A stretch of DNA of 64,000 nucleotides from Neopestalotiopsis rosae. Lineage: Eukaryota > Ascomycota > Sordariomycetes > Amphisphaeriales > Sporocadaceae. Within the stretch, counting starts at the first letter, position 1, and each line of letters opens with the position of its first letter. The position numbers and the translations under genes are program-made. This document shows, piece after piece, positions 46,509-58,367 of this stretch. A model generated the notes under the pieces. That model did no database searches. It worked only from the letters and a program-made list of their open reading frames with translations, and was not told where the DNA came from. Location: the NCBI GenBank assembly GCA_023078685.1, contig JALGAS010000011.1, positions 806,001 to 870,000 of the forward strand. Reading direction: 5' to 3'.

Positions 46509-48825
46509 TCATGGTAGCAACTTTGATGGGAGGTCTTCTGTCCCTCGGTATGGTTCCAGGGGAATCGGGATGCCTCCGCTATATCCAACGTCGCCTTGAG
46601 CTTTCTGCAATGCAGCAGCCGTCTTACCCACAATTTTGGCAATCCAGCGGTCATTCACGAGGCCACCCACGACAGCCTTCTTCATACCATCCTTGGTGTT
46701 CTGGTGCAGTTCTTTGGCAAATTCCTTGATTGAGGTGTTGTACGAGCCGTCCTTTAGGTTCTGTCTGATATTATGCGCCATAACTTTAAAACCGGCAACC
46801 TCCTTGAACCCGAGTTTGGGCTTTGTTGGGCTCTCCGACATGGTGCTCTCGGTATCCGAGTCTGGTGAGTTTGGGAGGCTGCTGTTGGTGTTGCTTCTTC
46901 CGCGCCGTTGTTCGACTTCGGCAATCTCCTTTTCAATCTCTACAATTTTGGTTGCCTTGACAAGCGCGGCGATAAAATTCAACAGAGTTTGATCGAAGCT
47001 TGCTGGCAGACTAGCGTGGACACTCATGGCAATGGAGGTTTCATCCTTTTTAACCTTGTCGAGATCCTTCTTTGCCTGAGTTGTCTTGGGTATCCCATCT
47101 GCCTCTACCACTTCAACCTTGAGTCTCTCTTCGTCAGACGGCGCAGGCTTTTCAGGTATCAGATGTTCATGGTGGGGTAGCAGAAACGATGGAATTGTAA
47201 AAGTGGCATCAGCACCACCAAGACGAACCACCTGGGTAACGGCGCCCGATGGCTGTGTTGTTCGATAAGCCATGACGTCGTTAAATTTGAGGTATGCAAC
47301 GATGTCAAACGCCGTGCTCAAGGGGACAGATCCGAGAGCATCAATGTCGGTCAGCTGCAGGCAGAATGTGGCATCAGCCAGCCAAGTTGAAACTCTTCGA
47401 TGGAGCCTTCGGAGCTCGGAGCTTGTCTCCATGTATTGTTTGAAGACTTCCTGCTTCAAAAGTTCCGAGACCCACTGCCCGGAACCAGCTGCGTTGATGG
47501 ATGAGAAGCTGATGGGATGGAAGTAGCTTAGGGGCGCCAAGAGAAGTCTCAGGAGGAAAGGGAGGCGATGCATGAATCGGCGCATGTAAGGCGGGGACAG
47601 AGTTTGAAGCGTAGTAACTCGCACTGAGCGTAAGGGCGGATGAGCAATGGATGGGAAGCCGTGTAATTCCGCCGAGATGGCTGCTCGGATATCGTTGTCG
47701 TTACTGAGCTTGACATCTGGATCCTCAAGGGCTCTCTTTAGGGCTTGTTGACGAGATTGATAGATGGTGCTAGAGGTGCGTATATCCGCCAGTCTTTTCC
47801 GGTACTCCTTATCGGCAAGTTCATCATCGGGGGATAGCTTGGTCATGCTCTGATATCCGTCCTGTGCTGATGTATCACGTATGAAGCTTCCACCGGTGAG
47901 AGATTCTCTTAGTTTAGGACGGTCTTTGAAACTGTCAGATCCAGCCGTAGCTGCTCGAAGTAATGGCGTGTCGCCTAAAAAGATGCTGTCAACACTGATG
48001 TTATCATCTATGACATCCTCTTCGACTTCGCCAAAAGTCATTTCGAACTGGCCGCCTTTGACATTGGCGAACACGTCTCCGATCTCGATGCGGCGAAACA
48101 GGCTCACGGTGACTTGGTCAACGCATATGGCCAGTTCAATATCCTTGGTCAGCTTGATACCTGCATAGAAAATTAGATTTCGATGAATATAAAGGGAAGC
48201 ACAACCCAGAGGGGAAAATAATGGGTCGGAAACGCATACCAACTTCGATGCCGTGAGCAATGATGGTAAGAGACGAGAAACTGATTGTTACACCCCTAAT
48301 AACGAAGAGACCGTTTACTTCCGTGTCAATCTCCAAGGCTGGCAGGTTGAACAGGGCCAACTGATCCCTAATGAAGTGTGGATCCTTTCCCAGAGTTCTC
48401 CTCAAGAATTTACGACAGACGGTGCCGACGGTAGGGAACTGGGCCAGACTGGTGAGCAGTAGAGCAACATAACAAGCCCCCGTAAACAAGGCATGAAGCA
48501 GCCATGAAGTAGAACAGATTGCATAGGTGAGGTTGAGAGTGGAAAGCAGCGTCCACAATGGCACGGTCGGTAGGATCCTGTCGCGATGGCCATTGGCGTA
48601 GATGACGAGTAGCGACTCGACAGCCGCGCCCGACAATAGCCAGCGGCGTGCCCATGACACGTTTGCGACGAGTAGGACTACGAGGGAGATGGCCAAGAAC
48701 GTGTTGACATGCCCCGCGCTGTCGCTGTCACGCCTTGCCGTTGCCGACGACGAGTCGCGAGCATTTAACGGTGCAGGCCTCCTGGGCACGGGTTTGCGAG
48801 AAATAATAATAGGGTTTGGCGCCAT
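46509..48825 (-). CDS. Membrane-anchored conserved fungal protein, possible lipid-transfer type
   Basis: Two exons on the minus strand: 48,825-48,240 and 48,160-46,509, with a 79-nt intron, 745 residues. The N-terminal 35 residues are basic. Hydrophobic helices lie near residues 40-62 and 88-130. Then comes a beta-rich segment with N-G-L-F-V-I-R-G-V-T-I-S-F and V-T-V-S-L-F-R-R-I-E-I-G-D-V-F-A-N-V-K-G-G. The C-terminal half is charged and helical (E-I-E-K-E-I-A-E-V-E-Q-R-R). I recall similar architecture in conserved uncharacterised ascomycete proteins, and it is reminiscent of Mdm31-like membrane proteins, but I cannot name the family. It is probably a housekeeping gene sitting between the FMO and the transporter. 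Confidence 0.8.
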
Positions 48826-49612
48826 GGCCGAGACGAGCCGCGGGCTAACTTTGGTCGTCGTTTTTGGTCGGGTGCGTCCGTTCTTGGTTCTTGTTCTTGT
48901 TGCGCTTCTTCAAGTCATGGTTGTACGGAGAACTGGAAATGCCAACGCACATGCACAAGGCCACGGTAGAAGATAATACAAAAATCACAAGAGAACGCAG
49001 TAATCTTCCAGCAGCCGGCTGAGACAAAGTGAGACGCACAGTAATGCGATGCGATTATGTTAGCAGATCACGATGTGTGTCTGTTTCTGTGCCAGCGCAT
49101 TCATGTCTCTCAACTTTGGGTGACACACTTACCCGCATAGGTTAGGTGCAAAGCAGGTAGTGACGTAGGCAGAGGCACAAAATGACGGACTGGGCGAGAT
49201 CTCATCGTTGTTTGTCAATATTGGATCGTCTAGCACCTAAGTAGCGTCATTGTACCTGCATACAGCCTAGCGCCAACGCCTCTCTCGTACATGCGAACGC
49301 ACGTAAACTGACATAGGGCTCGGTAGGATGTATACAGCCCATGGCGTATGTACAGATCAGGTTTATTGAGCATATATACAGCATGTATGTGACCACTTGT
49401 TTTATAGGATGTGCTCACATGCAAAGGCAATGTAAAGAGCTGGAGAGAGACGGCCTGGACCTCCATACTAAAGAATACACTCTGAAGTATCTCCATCCGG
49501 TGGGAAGGGAGTATAGTGTGTCGGGAGATGATTCTTGGCAAATGTAGAGGGGGCCAGTCGTGGTGAGTGCCTGCCTCAGGATAGGGAGGCATCTAGGTAG
49601 GTAAGCGAACAC
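48826..49612. other. Intergenic, no gene seen
   Basis: The upstream region of the membrane protein gene has TTCTTGTTCTTGTTG repeats near 48,885. The rest is unremarkable. Confidence 0.45.
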
Positions 49613-51001
49613 TCACGACTTTGTCCTGATAGTACTGCCGCTTTGTACTGTCTTCGCAGCCAGAATAATTGCGCCGCCTACGAGGATTGTCACTCCAACC
49701 CAGATCCAAGAGGCGCCATATCCATATTGATCCTGCAGTGCACCACTGATAGGCGAGCCGAAGAGAAGGGCAATCGACATGACCGTAAAGGCCATTCCGA
49801 ATCGCGTGCCAAGAACCTTCATATCGCCCGTGAGACGCACGAATATGGTCGGTTGTAAACCAAAAAACACACCCGTGAATAGACCGTAAAGAATCGATAC
49901 GGCAAAGACGCTCACCGTCGTGTGCGCGCCCAGAAGACCGAGACCGCTTGCTGCCAGGGCAACGCTAGTGCCGATGATCATGTTCAACGGACCGAGCCGC
50001 TGTGCTAGCAGTCCTGGAATGATGCGGCCCGGGATAGAGGCCAGGTTCATGGCCGTGATAATGTAAAAGGCAACGTCGGACGAGGTATTCGTGCCTTCTA
50101 TGGCATAGCTTTGGACATAAAAGAACGGCGTGTACATGCCCAGGAAGACCGTAAAGCAACCCAGGACGAACAGAACGTATGGCCAATCGCTCAGTGACGG
50201 ACGATCTATGAATCGCCGCCGCTGCTTGGAGGACTGTGGAATACGGACCACGCACATGGCAAACCCAAGTAACACTAGGATGATGAGTGCAATCGCTCGT
50301 ACGGTCCACCCAAAGCCCACCGAGGGAAGGAGGTTACGGATTAGAATAGGATAAACCACCCTTGATTCAGGTCAGCATATGTACAGACAGCCAGCTTCGA
50401 ACATGACAGAAAGAAAAAGTCTGTGTCTGCTTACCCTCCCAGGCCACTTCCTGTTGCCGCAATTCCATTCGCCAAGGGAAGCCTTGTGTTGAACCAAAGA
50501 GCCGGTATGGCGACACTCAGCACAGCAAGACAACCACATCCAATACCTATGCATAGTCCTTGAGCAAGGAGGAAGTGCCACAACTCGTAGCAAAAGCTCT
50601 GGGCAATGGTTCCAACAACGATCAGGCACGAACCTGCCGTGAGCAGATGCCGCGCGTAGCCTGCATCGTAAATAGGCCCAGTGAGGAAGCCCAGAAATAC
50701 CAACAGAAAGCTTTGTAGTGATCCAATGGTCGACACCTCAAAATGTGTCCTGGACTTTAGCAGATCTGTTTCGTAATAAGTCTGAAAGCTGCCGTAGCTG
50801 GATAGGAGCCCTGTAGGATCAGGTAAGCCACGACAATGCCTTTACTTGCTTGCCAGCGTCAATAGATAACTAACCCCAAGTATTGAAGTAGATGAAGAAT
50901 GCACCTAGGACTTGAAACCATGCCTGAGGCCCTCCATTGGGGATTGTCCTTATGGCTTGCGGTGCTAATACGCTGCCTGCTTCTGATTTGGCGTCGGCCA
51001 T
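49613..51001 (-). CDS. MFS transporter, monocarboxylate-porter type
   Basis: Three exons on the minus strand: 51,001-50,875, 50,810-50,435 and 50,360-49,613, phases consistent, 416 residues. It has G-G-P-Q-A-W near residue 24 and F-x-N-T-W-G followed by S-Y-G-S-F-Q-T-Y-Y (the typical first-helix region of fungal MCT/MCH-like porters). It also has W-F-N-T-R-L-P-L-A-N-G in the helix 4-5 loop and P-G-R-I-I-P-G in the second half, with about twelve hydrophobic helices in all. Family members move monocarboxylates, riboflavin and many secondary metabolites. It lies on the same strand as the FAD hydroxylase 1.4 kb away and near the isocyanide synthase, so it may export or import the cluster product; this is inference. 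Confidence 0.92.
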
Positions 51002-52416
51002 TGTCTGTCTGGGAAGGGAGGTCAGGTAGGTAGTCTGCTGCGGCTCTTTCTCCTTGTGTTCAAAATACAGGTATAGATAGATAGAGATGCCAGGTAGGTA
51101 GGCTGTGCTTTGACAGGACGACCCGCAGCCTGCTACGTACTCGTTCCGACTCCTATTCCCCCTTGTGGACACCGAACGAGTTGACGTATGCGCGCCGCGG
51201 TACTTGCAGAATCAGTAACTACCTAGGATAAGTACTTGGTAGATAGTAGATACTGATGCCCTGCATTGACGATAACAACGGTCGGCTTCTCGCTCTCGCT
51301 CTTGACAATCCCGCGCGCGGCACCGATCGAAAAACAAGAAACGAGTCACGGAGAGACCGAATATTCGAGCATCGTGACTCGTGTGCATGCGTGCGAGTCC
51401 CGGAACATTACGTATATACTGGCAAGATCTTCCTCTTCTTCTTGGTATTCTTGCCAGCAGGCTGACAAACAGGCGGCGGCGGCGGCGGCGGGAATCTGCT
51501 GTACACTACATACTGACATGGTCTGGCATTTCGATGCTTTGCTGTCGGCCGATTGCCGACGGCACCTTTTCAAGGTTTACTATCTGCGGTTCCCAGGGTC
51601 TACTGCCTAGGCCCGGGTACGCTACAGCACCTACGGGGGGCCGCCAGGGGTCTACCAGGGGTCATCGTCCTCCCCTACTAGCTCATCGGCGAAGACACCA
51701 GTAGGGGCATGACCCAGAGAAAGGTTATTTCCTACCTAACCCAAAGTAAAATAAAGATATATGCCTCCACACTTTGCTGCCGCCACCCCTGCAACAAATT
51801 TTTGAACATGCAACAAAATATTCCTCTCCTTGCTCTACTCGTCTGTAGACATGGAGCGCCTGGTCACTATCGGCGCAGCATCTGGCCATGTTCCGCTTTT
51901 GTTTGCGCGGCGAATGCCCACGGAACGGCACCAGAGACCTTGCGAGGCGAGGTGATACGATCTTGGGGCGGTTATTAGTCAATCTGATAAATCTTTTTCT
52001 TCAGACTTGGGTGCCGCGCCCCATCAAGTCCAGATCATCCAAGATGAAGGCAAAGAGCTAAAAACGCATATTTTCACGCTAATTTAGAGACGTCGTCTTG
52101 TATACTACCTACTGTGTATAGGATTGGCGCACACCTATCTGGTAAGTATTATACCCGAACGTCCATTCTTGTGATGGGATTTCAAGATACAGGAGATTAA
52201 TCAATAGCTACTAGCAGCTTGGCCTGCTTGGCTCATATACCCCGGTATATGTGGACTCCGGACATGGATTCCGGACAATCAAAAACTCGTGTTATCGTGG
52301 TGTCAGTATTACGTGAGTGGTCCATATTCAGACTGCCTAATAACAGCCATATCTATCTATCAATCTCGCAACTAAGCTCCTCCGTAGTAATATGCATCTG
52401 TACATATTTGGACGTT
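51002..52416. other. Intergenic with (GGC)n tract
   Basis: Contains a GGC trinucleotide run at 51,472-51,491 and TAGGTAGG-type motifs at 51,024-51,036 and 51,091-51,102. No gene found in 1.4 kb. Putative promoter of the transporter. Confidence 0.45.
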
Positions 52417-54343
52417 TCATGCCAAGAACCCGGCTATATACTCGTCCGCCCCAGTCTCACTACCCACATAACCAATGTACATATCCGGACGCACAACGAC
52501 GACATAGGCGTCAAGTTCATTGACAAGGTCTGACTGGAATATCTGCCTCTCGTCTTTGCCGGGGCCACCTGGTTGGCCATTGTTGTCGTAACCGGGATTG
52601 CGAATGTTGATATCCAGTGCCGCACCTGGGGACGGGTGCTGATCATCACCAACTGGGCTGGTTCCCACTTGGATAACCAAGAACTGCCCGTACCGGGGAA
52701 TGGAGTACAGCCTCTGGGGCTCGGGCTGGGCCTGCTGCTCTGATCCCAGCTGAAGTAGGGCCAAATCAGGACAACGCCTTCCAGCCTTCCAGATGCCGAG
52801 TCCGGACTCTGATATCAGTGCAGACCCTGTACCGTCGTATGATACCCCCATGCCTGGTTCACGGGAGCCGAGTCAGTGACGCGCAGAAGGTTGCGGACAA
52901 AGCCGCGCGGCGTGGACAGAGGAGAAAAAAAAAAGCTTACTTACCGGTGATGTAGCCAGCGTTCTTCTCGATCGTTGCGACATACTGCTTGGCAGTGTGC
53001 ATGGTGTCGCGAACCAGCCTGGCTGCGACATTGATGACATCCTGGGCGACAGAACGGCGCTCCGTATCGTAGCTCTTGATAAGGCGACTTGCCACTTCGG
53101 GGGCAACCTTCTCAGCGCGCACAGCCATGGCGATGCGCCAGCCGAGGCCAAAAGCGTCCGCTACCCCAGTATTCAGCCCTTGTCCACCGTTGACGCTGTG
53201 GACATGGGCTGCGTCCCCTGCCAGAATGATTCGGCCGGAGCCCTCCTTGGAGACGAAAGAGGAAGCTATCCTCTCCTTGACTGAGCTATAGTGTTAGCAC
53301 TGGATCGTACACCCAAAACAGACGACCATCAATCTCTGTCCACCGTTGCGCCAGCTAGCAAAACTGTGCGACTTACCCTCAAAGGTGCTGAACCATTCCG
53401 TTTCCACAAAGTCTATCCGATGTGGAGCCATGTGGTCTCTAATCGACTGTTCTGCTCTGGCCTGCGTGATCTCCCCATCGAGAAGGATATAGAATCGAGC
53501 CATGCCACGCTCCCGGGGTATCCACGAGACCCGCGATTGTCCGTTCAATTGAAACGTGATGATTTCCGAGCATACAGGGAAGTCGGTATCGATGAAGGTA
53601 TCTAGGACTGCCCACACCATCTCGGGCTTCGTTCCCGTAAACGAAATGCCAAGGCTGTTACGTATCATGGAGCGTGCGCCATCGGCAGCAATGGCGTATT
53701 TTCCATGGACTGTTCGACCAAGGCTCGTGTTGACCGAGACACCTCGATCGTCCTCAGAAATTGAGACCACTTGCTCCTTGTAGCTCACTGGCTGATCGAG
53801 AAGGCTCAAGAGCTCTGATTCGACCTCGGGCTGCCCAATCATGAGAAAGTTCTTGTGCAGACAATGCTCGAGACTCGTCCACCACTGACTCTGTCTGGAC
53901 TTGAAGACGCCATCTGCAAATGTCGAGCTGGCTTTGATATCGTGAGCTTGCAGCCAGAGCCTAGGGAGTTTGACTATCAAACACTTACTATTGCACTCTA
54001 TTCCTTTAGCTCGCAGTGCTTTGAGAACTCCAACCACTTCAAGGTATTGCTGTGTTCGAGCATTCAGAGCATCTGCTCGACCAAGCTTCAATGGTCCTTC
54101 CTTGTCGTCTTTTGCGCGTCAGCTGCTGTTGATTTTTCGACCTGGAAAATGGGACATACCAATAACACAAGCAGTGAGACCCTGTTGACGTGCGAGCACA
54201 GCAGAGAGAAGACCCGTGGGGCCGCCTACAACAATGTCAGCCAAGAATGTAAGCAAGCGTTCTTGCTACAGTGACTTACCTCCAATGACCACGAGGTCAA
54301 AATTCTCATGCTGAGAAGGACCGGTGGAAGATAGACTGCCCAT
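52417..54343 (-). CDS. FAD-dependent aromatic hydroxylase (phenol 2-monooxygenase-like)
   Basis: Six exons on the minus strand: 54,343-54,280, 54,225-54,160, 54,108-53,989, 53,931-53,377, 53,280-52,945 and 52,853-52,417; 525 residues with every junction in phase. V-V-I-G-G-G-P-T-G (residues 18-26) is the FAD Rossmann motif. G-R-A-D-A-L-N-A-R-T-Q-Q-Y follows, typical of aromatic-ring hydroxylases. D-G-A-R-S near residue 185 and L-A-G-D-A-A-H (288-294) bind FAD. The C-terminal exon ends with V-V-V-V-R-P-D-M-Y-I-G-Y-V-G, as in the C-terminal domain of phenol hydroxylases. It hydroxylates phenols or related rings using NAD(P)H and O2. It is divergent from the isocyanide synthase with a 1.37-kb shared upstream region, a likely pathway partner. 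Confidence 0.93.
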
Positions 54344-55711
54344 GTTGAATATGATTGAAACAAACGTAGATAATTTTCAACTCAGTAGCTTGAATTGTTA
54401 TCCCTCGAGGTCCGAGCAGATGAAATGTCAAGGTATGGAGAGCTACGAATGTGAGTCTACACTTTGGGTTATCAGCTTGAAGTTATGTCTATTTCATATC
54501 ATGAACAAACAGCCTATTCCACAAGTCATGCGCCGCTCACCCTCCGCACAGATCTTCATCGCTTCGCTCGCCGCACCTTGCCAACCATTTCAGTATCAAG
54601 ATACCTGGCGCGGCATATTTTCGGTCGATCCGATGGTTGCATTTTACTCAGTACCCGTACCTGCATTAGGTTTTCCGGGGTTTTCCCAACTATCAAGCCA
54701 AGCCGGGGGGGCAAATATGGAGAAAAGCCAAGTATGGCAACTAAAATCCGCGCCAGATATTGAAGATTTTGTCGAGTGCGCGGAAGCCACAAATGCACGA
54801 TTATCGGATGTTCTTTCCCGCTAAAGAGGCCTGGAAGCGTCTGGATATCATTCCACGTATGTCAAATATCTGAGACCATGCGTGAATAACAAGCTTTGTC
54901 GTACAAGCATCTATTGTTACCCACCAGGGCTGTGGACATGTGGGCTACCGACGCTTGGCATCTACCCTCGAATGTTACCATGTTACCGAACGTCAAGTTC
55001 ATCGTCGAATGAAAACGAGTCATTGTGTAGGATCCATTTCCCTGGCGATGTCAAGCGAAGCTTTGCCTTTGCGGCATCGAGATCCCGAATGGTGTCAACA
55101 TGCATGGACTCAACCCTGGCAGACAACGGCATTCGCAACGGCTAGACGATAGTAAACTTATCCAGAGAGCGGCGTTGTTTCCGCTCGACCATTCCGAATT
55201 CAACGTTGCTTCGGAAAGAAATCACTCAATGGGACTCGCCGTTGTATGCACGATAGATACTCCTGCCTCCAGACCCTGGCCATACCACCCATTTGACCAC
55301 GATGAAGATAGGCATGTCCAGGGCTACGTCGGCCGAGACACCAAAACCATGGGTTTCAGGACCCAGGAAGGCAAATTCTCCTGAAGGGGTCCCGGCAACT
55401 GACAAAGGCACGGGATACATAGTTGCGTATGAGTATATTAGTGACAAGAATTTCAACCGCATGAACAAAGGACTTTGAATAGCTTGGAGCTATAACGTCA
55501 CTTCCATCATATACGGTTTACTCTGCCACTACCATAACACACATTGCTCGGCACTGCGCCTCGTCCCAAGCGATACAGGCTAAAGTGTCATAGTCTTAGA
55601 CTTGATGCACAAGAGCCATACATTCTGATTTTACTTTTTTTGATATAATAAGACAAGGGAGCGAGAGAGATCAACAGAATCACCGGCACTCAGAAGAAAA
55701 AAACAGCAACC
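54344..55711. other. Shared upstream region of hydroxylase and isocyanide synthase
   Basis: 1.37 kb between two divergently transcribed genes. The 166-codon plus-strand frame at 54,324-54,824 has no domain and starts inside the hydroxylase leader, so I do not call it. The region must hold both promoters; I could not pick out a defined operator such as a copper-responsive site. Confidence 0.55.
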
Positions 55712-57844
55712 ATGTCTACTAGTACACTGACTACCACGACGGCCGAGTGCCTGACCAGCAACAAGCCACTGCAACTCGATTCTTCTCATGTCAACAAGAC
55801 AGCCGCGCAGATTTTGGCAATAATAGAGAGATATTCCCTTCCCAAGAGGCATGCCGACCTTGAGGAACCAGAGTCCGACCAAGATGCAAACTTCCTCGAT
55901 CAGATTCAGTCAAAGGTTGCCGATGGCCAAGTCATTCAGATGTGCTTGCCCGCCTTTCCCTTCAAATCCCCCAACACCAGCACAAAGGTTCTTGGTCGAT
56001 TGCCCGACAAGGCTGAAGAGTTTGCCTTGGCGCATTTGAACGGTCTGTGCTCCGCTATTGAAGACGTGTACAGCCCGGGCGCCAGGCTCATGATTATTTC
56101 TGATGGTCTCGTGTATAACGGTGAGCTGCGCACAATTTCATCACACGTTACGACCCTGTACTGACATGCTAGGAAAGACCTTTTGGGTGTACGAGACAGT
56201 GATGTCTGGGCTTATGGCGAGGCATTGAGGGCCATGAGCATTCGACAAGGCTTCAAACACATCGAGTTCTCGCGATTGCAGGATCTCGTGCACATTGCTG
56301 TGCCGAACGAGCTTGATCAGATTACATATGTGTCCAATGCCACCAACTTCCGCCATGCACTCTTGTCAAAGTTTAGCAACCCCGACTTTGACGCCTCTCT
56401 CAAGATCAAGGATGATGAGGACACCTGCCTGACGTACCGTGGATACATCAAGTTCTTGTCGACAGATCTCTCAGACGTTTACCCTATTGGCGATGCGCGG
56501 ACCAAGTCACAATTCAAGAAGGGAATCGAGTATGTTGCCAAGCAAATGCTATTTAGGGGTGACGTAAGTGAAACGGAACACATCCTTCTTCTCCTTCTTT
56601 GTTTTGCTCTTGTTCATCAAACTGACTCGTGGTACAACAGGCCTTTGCACGTGCCGTAAAGGCGACCTTTTCCGATCGGCTGAGACTCTCCATTCATCCA
56701 TCTACAGGCAGGAACAAGCTTTCAGTCAGCCCACTACCTACAGACACCTCGTTCACCACGCCTTGGCACTGCACTGTAGCATTCAAATTGGATGGAACGG
56801 TAACGAGTGGTCACCACGCCGTGTTCGATGCCGATGACAAGTATGAGCTGGTGTACCAGGACGGTAGACCCAGTTTCTACAGAGAAAAGACTGATCTCTT
56901 ATCCTGGGCAAACGAGGCGGGCGGAATTGCTTGCGATCCGCTATACCCGGCTGGTCTGCTCATCCGACCAGCCAGTAGTGCTGGTGCCTTGTCCATTGAA
57001 GATATCGATGGGGCCAAGGTCAGGGCGCTTGCGCAGCGCAATTCTCCCGTCATCCTGCGCGATTTTGCCAAGACTAGAGACAGAGAGCTCTTCATCAAGA
57101 AATCTCACGATCTCGGTGCGCCAACCGGCTGGAAGTTTGGTCTCGTTTTAGAGGTTAAGGATAGAGGAGCCGAAACACGCGGCCTGAACAATGTTCTCTC
57201 GGCCGAATGGATGCCATTCCACTATGACGGCCTTTTCAAGACGGAGACGAGGACAAGAGAGGATGGCAGCGAGGAGCTCGTATCTACGCCTCCTGGGTAC
57301 GTTTACCTGAAAAAAAAAAAAAACATGTCTTCATTATTCGCTCTCTGCTGACTCAAATCATAGCTTCCAATTCTTTACATCGGTCACGACATCACCCAAG
57401 GACACTGGATTCACGCTCTTCTCTTCCTCAACTCTAATGTTCAAGTATCTCCCACAAGATCTGCGGGTTGAGGATTTGCGCCGCCTTACATGGTCTGTGT
57501 CGACATCATCCTTCAACGCTACAAAGCTTTGTGGCTTGCCCGTCGTGGTTGACCATCCTGCCACGGGTAGTCCATGTCTTCGTTTCCACGAGCCATGGCC
57601 ACAATCGAAGACCAAATTTGAAGCCACCCATGTCGAGATTGAGAATGCTAGCGAGACCAAGGACAAGGAAAGCACGGCGATTTGTGACATCTTGACCGAT
57701 CTCTTGCACGACCGTCGTGTCGCATACTACCACTCCTGGGAGAAGGGCGATTTGCTGGTCAGCGACAATGTCCTGGTAATGCACACACGAAGTGACTTCA
57801 CAGCAGGATGTGACAGGGAGCTTTGGAGAATCAACTTTGATTAG
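55712..57844 (+). CDS. Isocyanide synthase fused to TauD-type dioxygenase
   Basis: Four exons: 55,712-56,120, 56,178-56,563, 56,641-57,296 and 57,364-57,844, phases consistent, 643 residues. Start ATG in CAACCATGT. Residues about 30-340 form a DIT1/PvcA domain: Q-M-C-L-P-A-F-P-F-K-S-P-N, S-D-G-L-V-Y-N-D-L-L-G-V (joined over intron 1), D-x-W-A-Y-G-E-A-L-R, T-Y-R-G-Y-I-K-F, then R-L-S-I-H-P-S and T-P-W-H-C-T. Residues about 355-643 are an Fe(II)/2-oxoglutarate dioxygenase with H459-Y-D461, distal H624 and R639. PvcA-type enzymes turn an amino acid (Tyr or Trp in bacteria) plus ribulose-5-phosphate into an isonitrile; PvcB-type enzymes then oxidise it, often to a vinyl isonitrile. Fusion of the two is known in fungi. 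All catalytic dioxygenase residues are present, so the protein looks active. The product is unknown; isocyanides often bind copper and are antimicrobial. Confidence 0.94.
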
Positions 57845-58367
57845 GCAATAACGGCATACGACCATGAAATTGCCCGATCCGTATGTGCCAACACAAGAGC
57901 CACATTCCAACGGCCGATGCTTCTCGGTGTCGTCTTTTTCTTATCTAGATGACACTGACATAGAAATTGTACAACCGCTTGTCTTTTCTTTAGGATTAAT
58001 CAGTTCATAAATGCATACATGATTATCAAGAGCATCTTTTCGCAACCTTCATCCATCGCTAATTTCTACCTGAGCCTATCTCAGTGACTGTGTGTTATGT
58101 TAAGCATTGCTAAAATGATTCATCTAGCGGGTCATTGTGGACCTGGCGCGCACCCCAAACAACCAACAATTAGGCACCCAACCTACCTACCTACCAATTG
58201 CCTACCTACCTGGTAGGTACATATTTAGCCTACACTGCCCACCAAATATTACCTACACACATCAAATACCTACACACATCAAATACCTACCTACCTACCT
58301 AGGTACACTCACACGTTTGGCTCTTTCCGACGAGTTTCACTCTGCAGAATTTCAACCCACTCTAGTC
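57845..58367. other. Intergenic with TACC arrays
   Basis: Contains dense CCTACC/TACCTACC arrays at 58,180-58,220 and 58,283-58,303, and TACACACATCAAATACC repeated twice at about 58,252-58,285. No gene. An open frame that begins at 58,137 and runs into the phosphoesterase owes its openness to these arrays. Confidence 0.6.

Noticed and set aside
54324..54824. 166-codon plus-strand frame in the hydroxylase-synthase intergenic region
   Set aside because: It overlaps the hydroxylase start antisense, has no domain and no family-like composition.
58137..58367. Extension of the phosphoesterase N-terminus to 58,137
   Set aside because: The extra residues are translated TACC repeats; the conserved family start is M-S-I-Q-I at 58,368.
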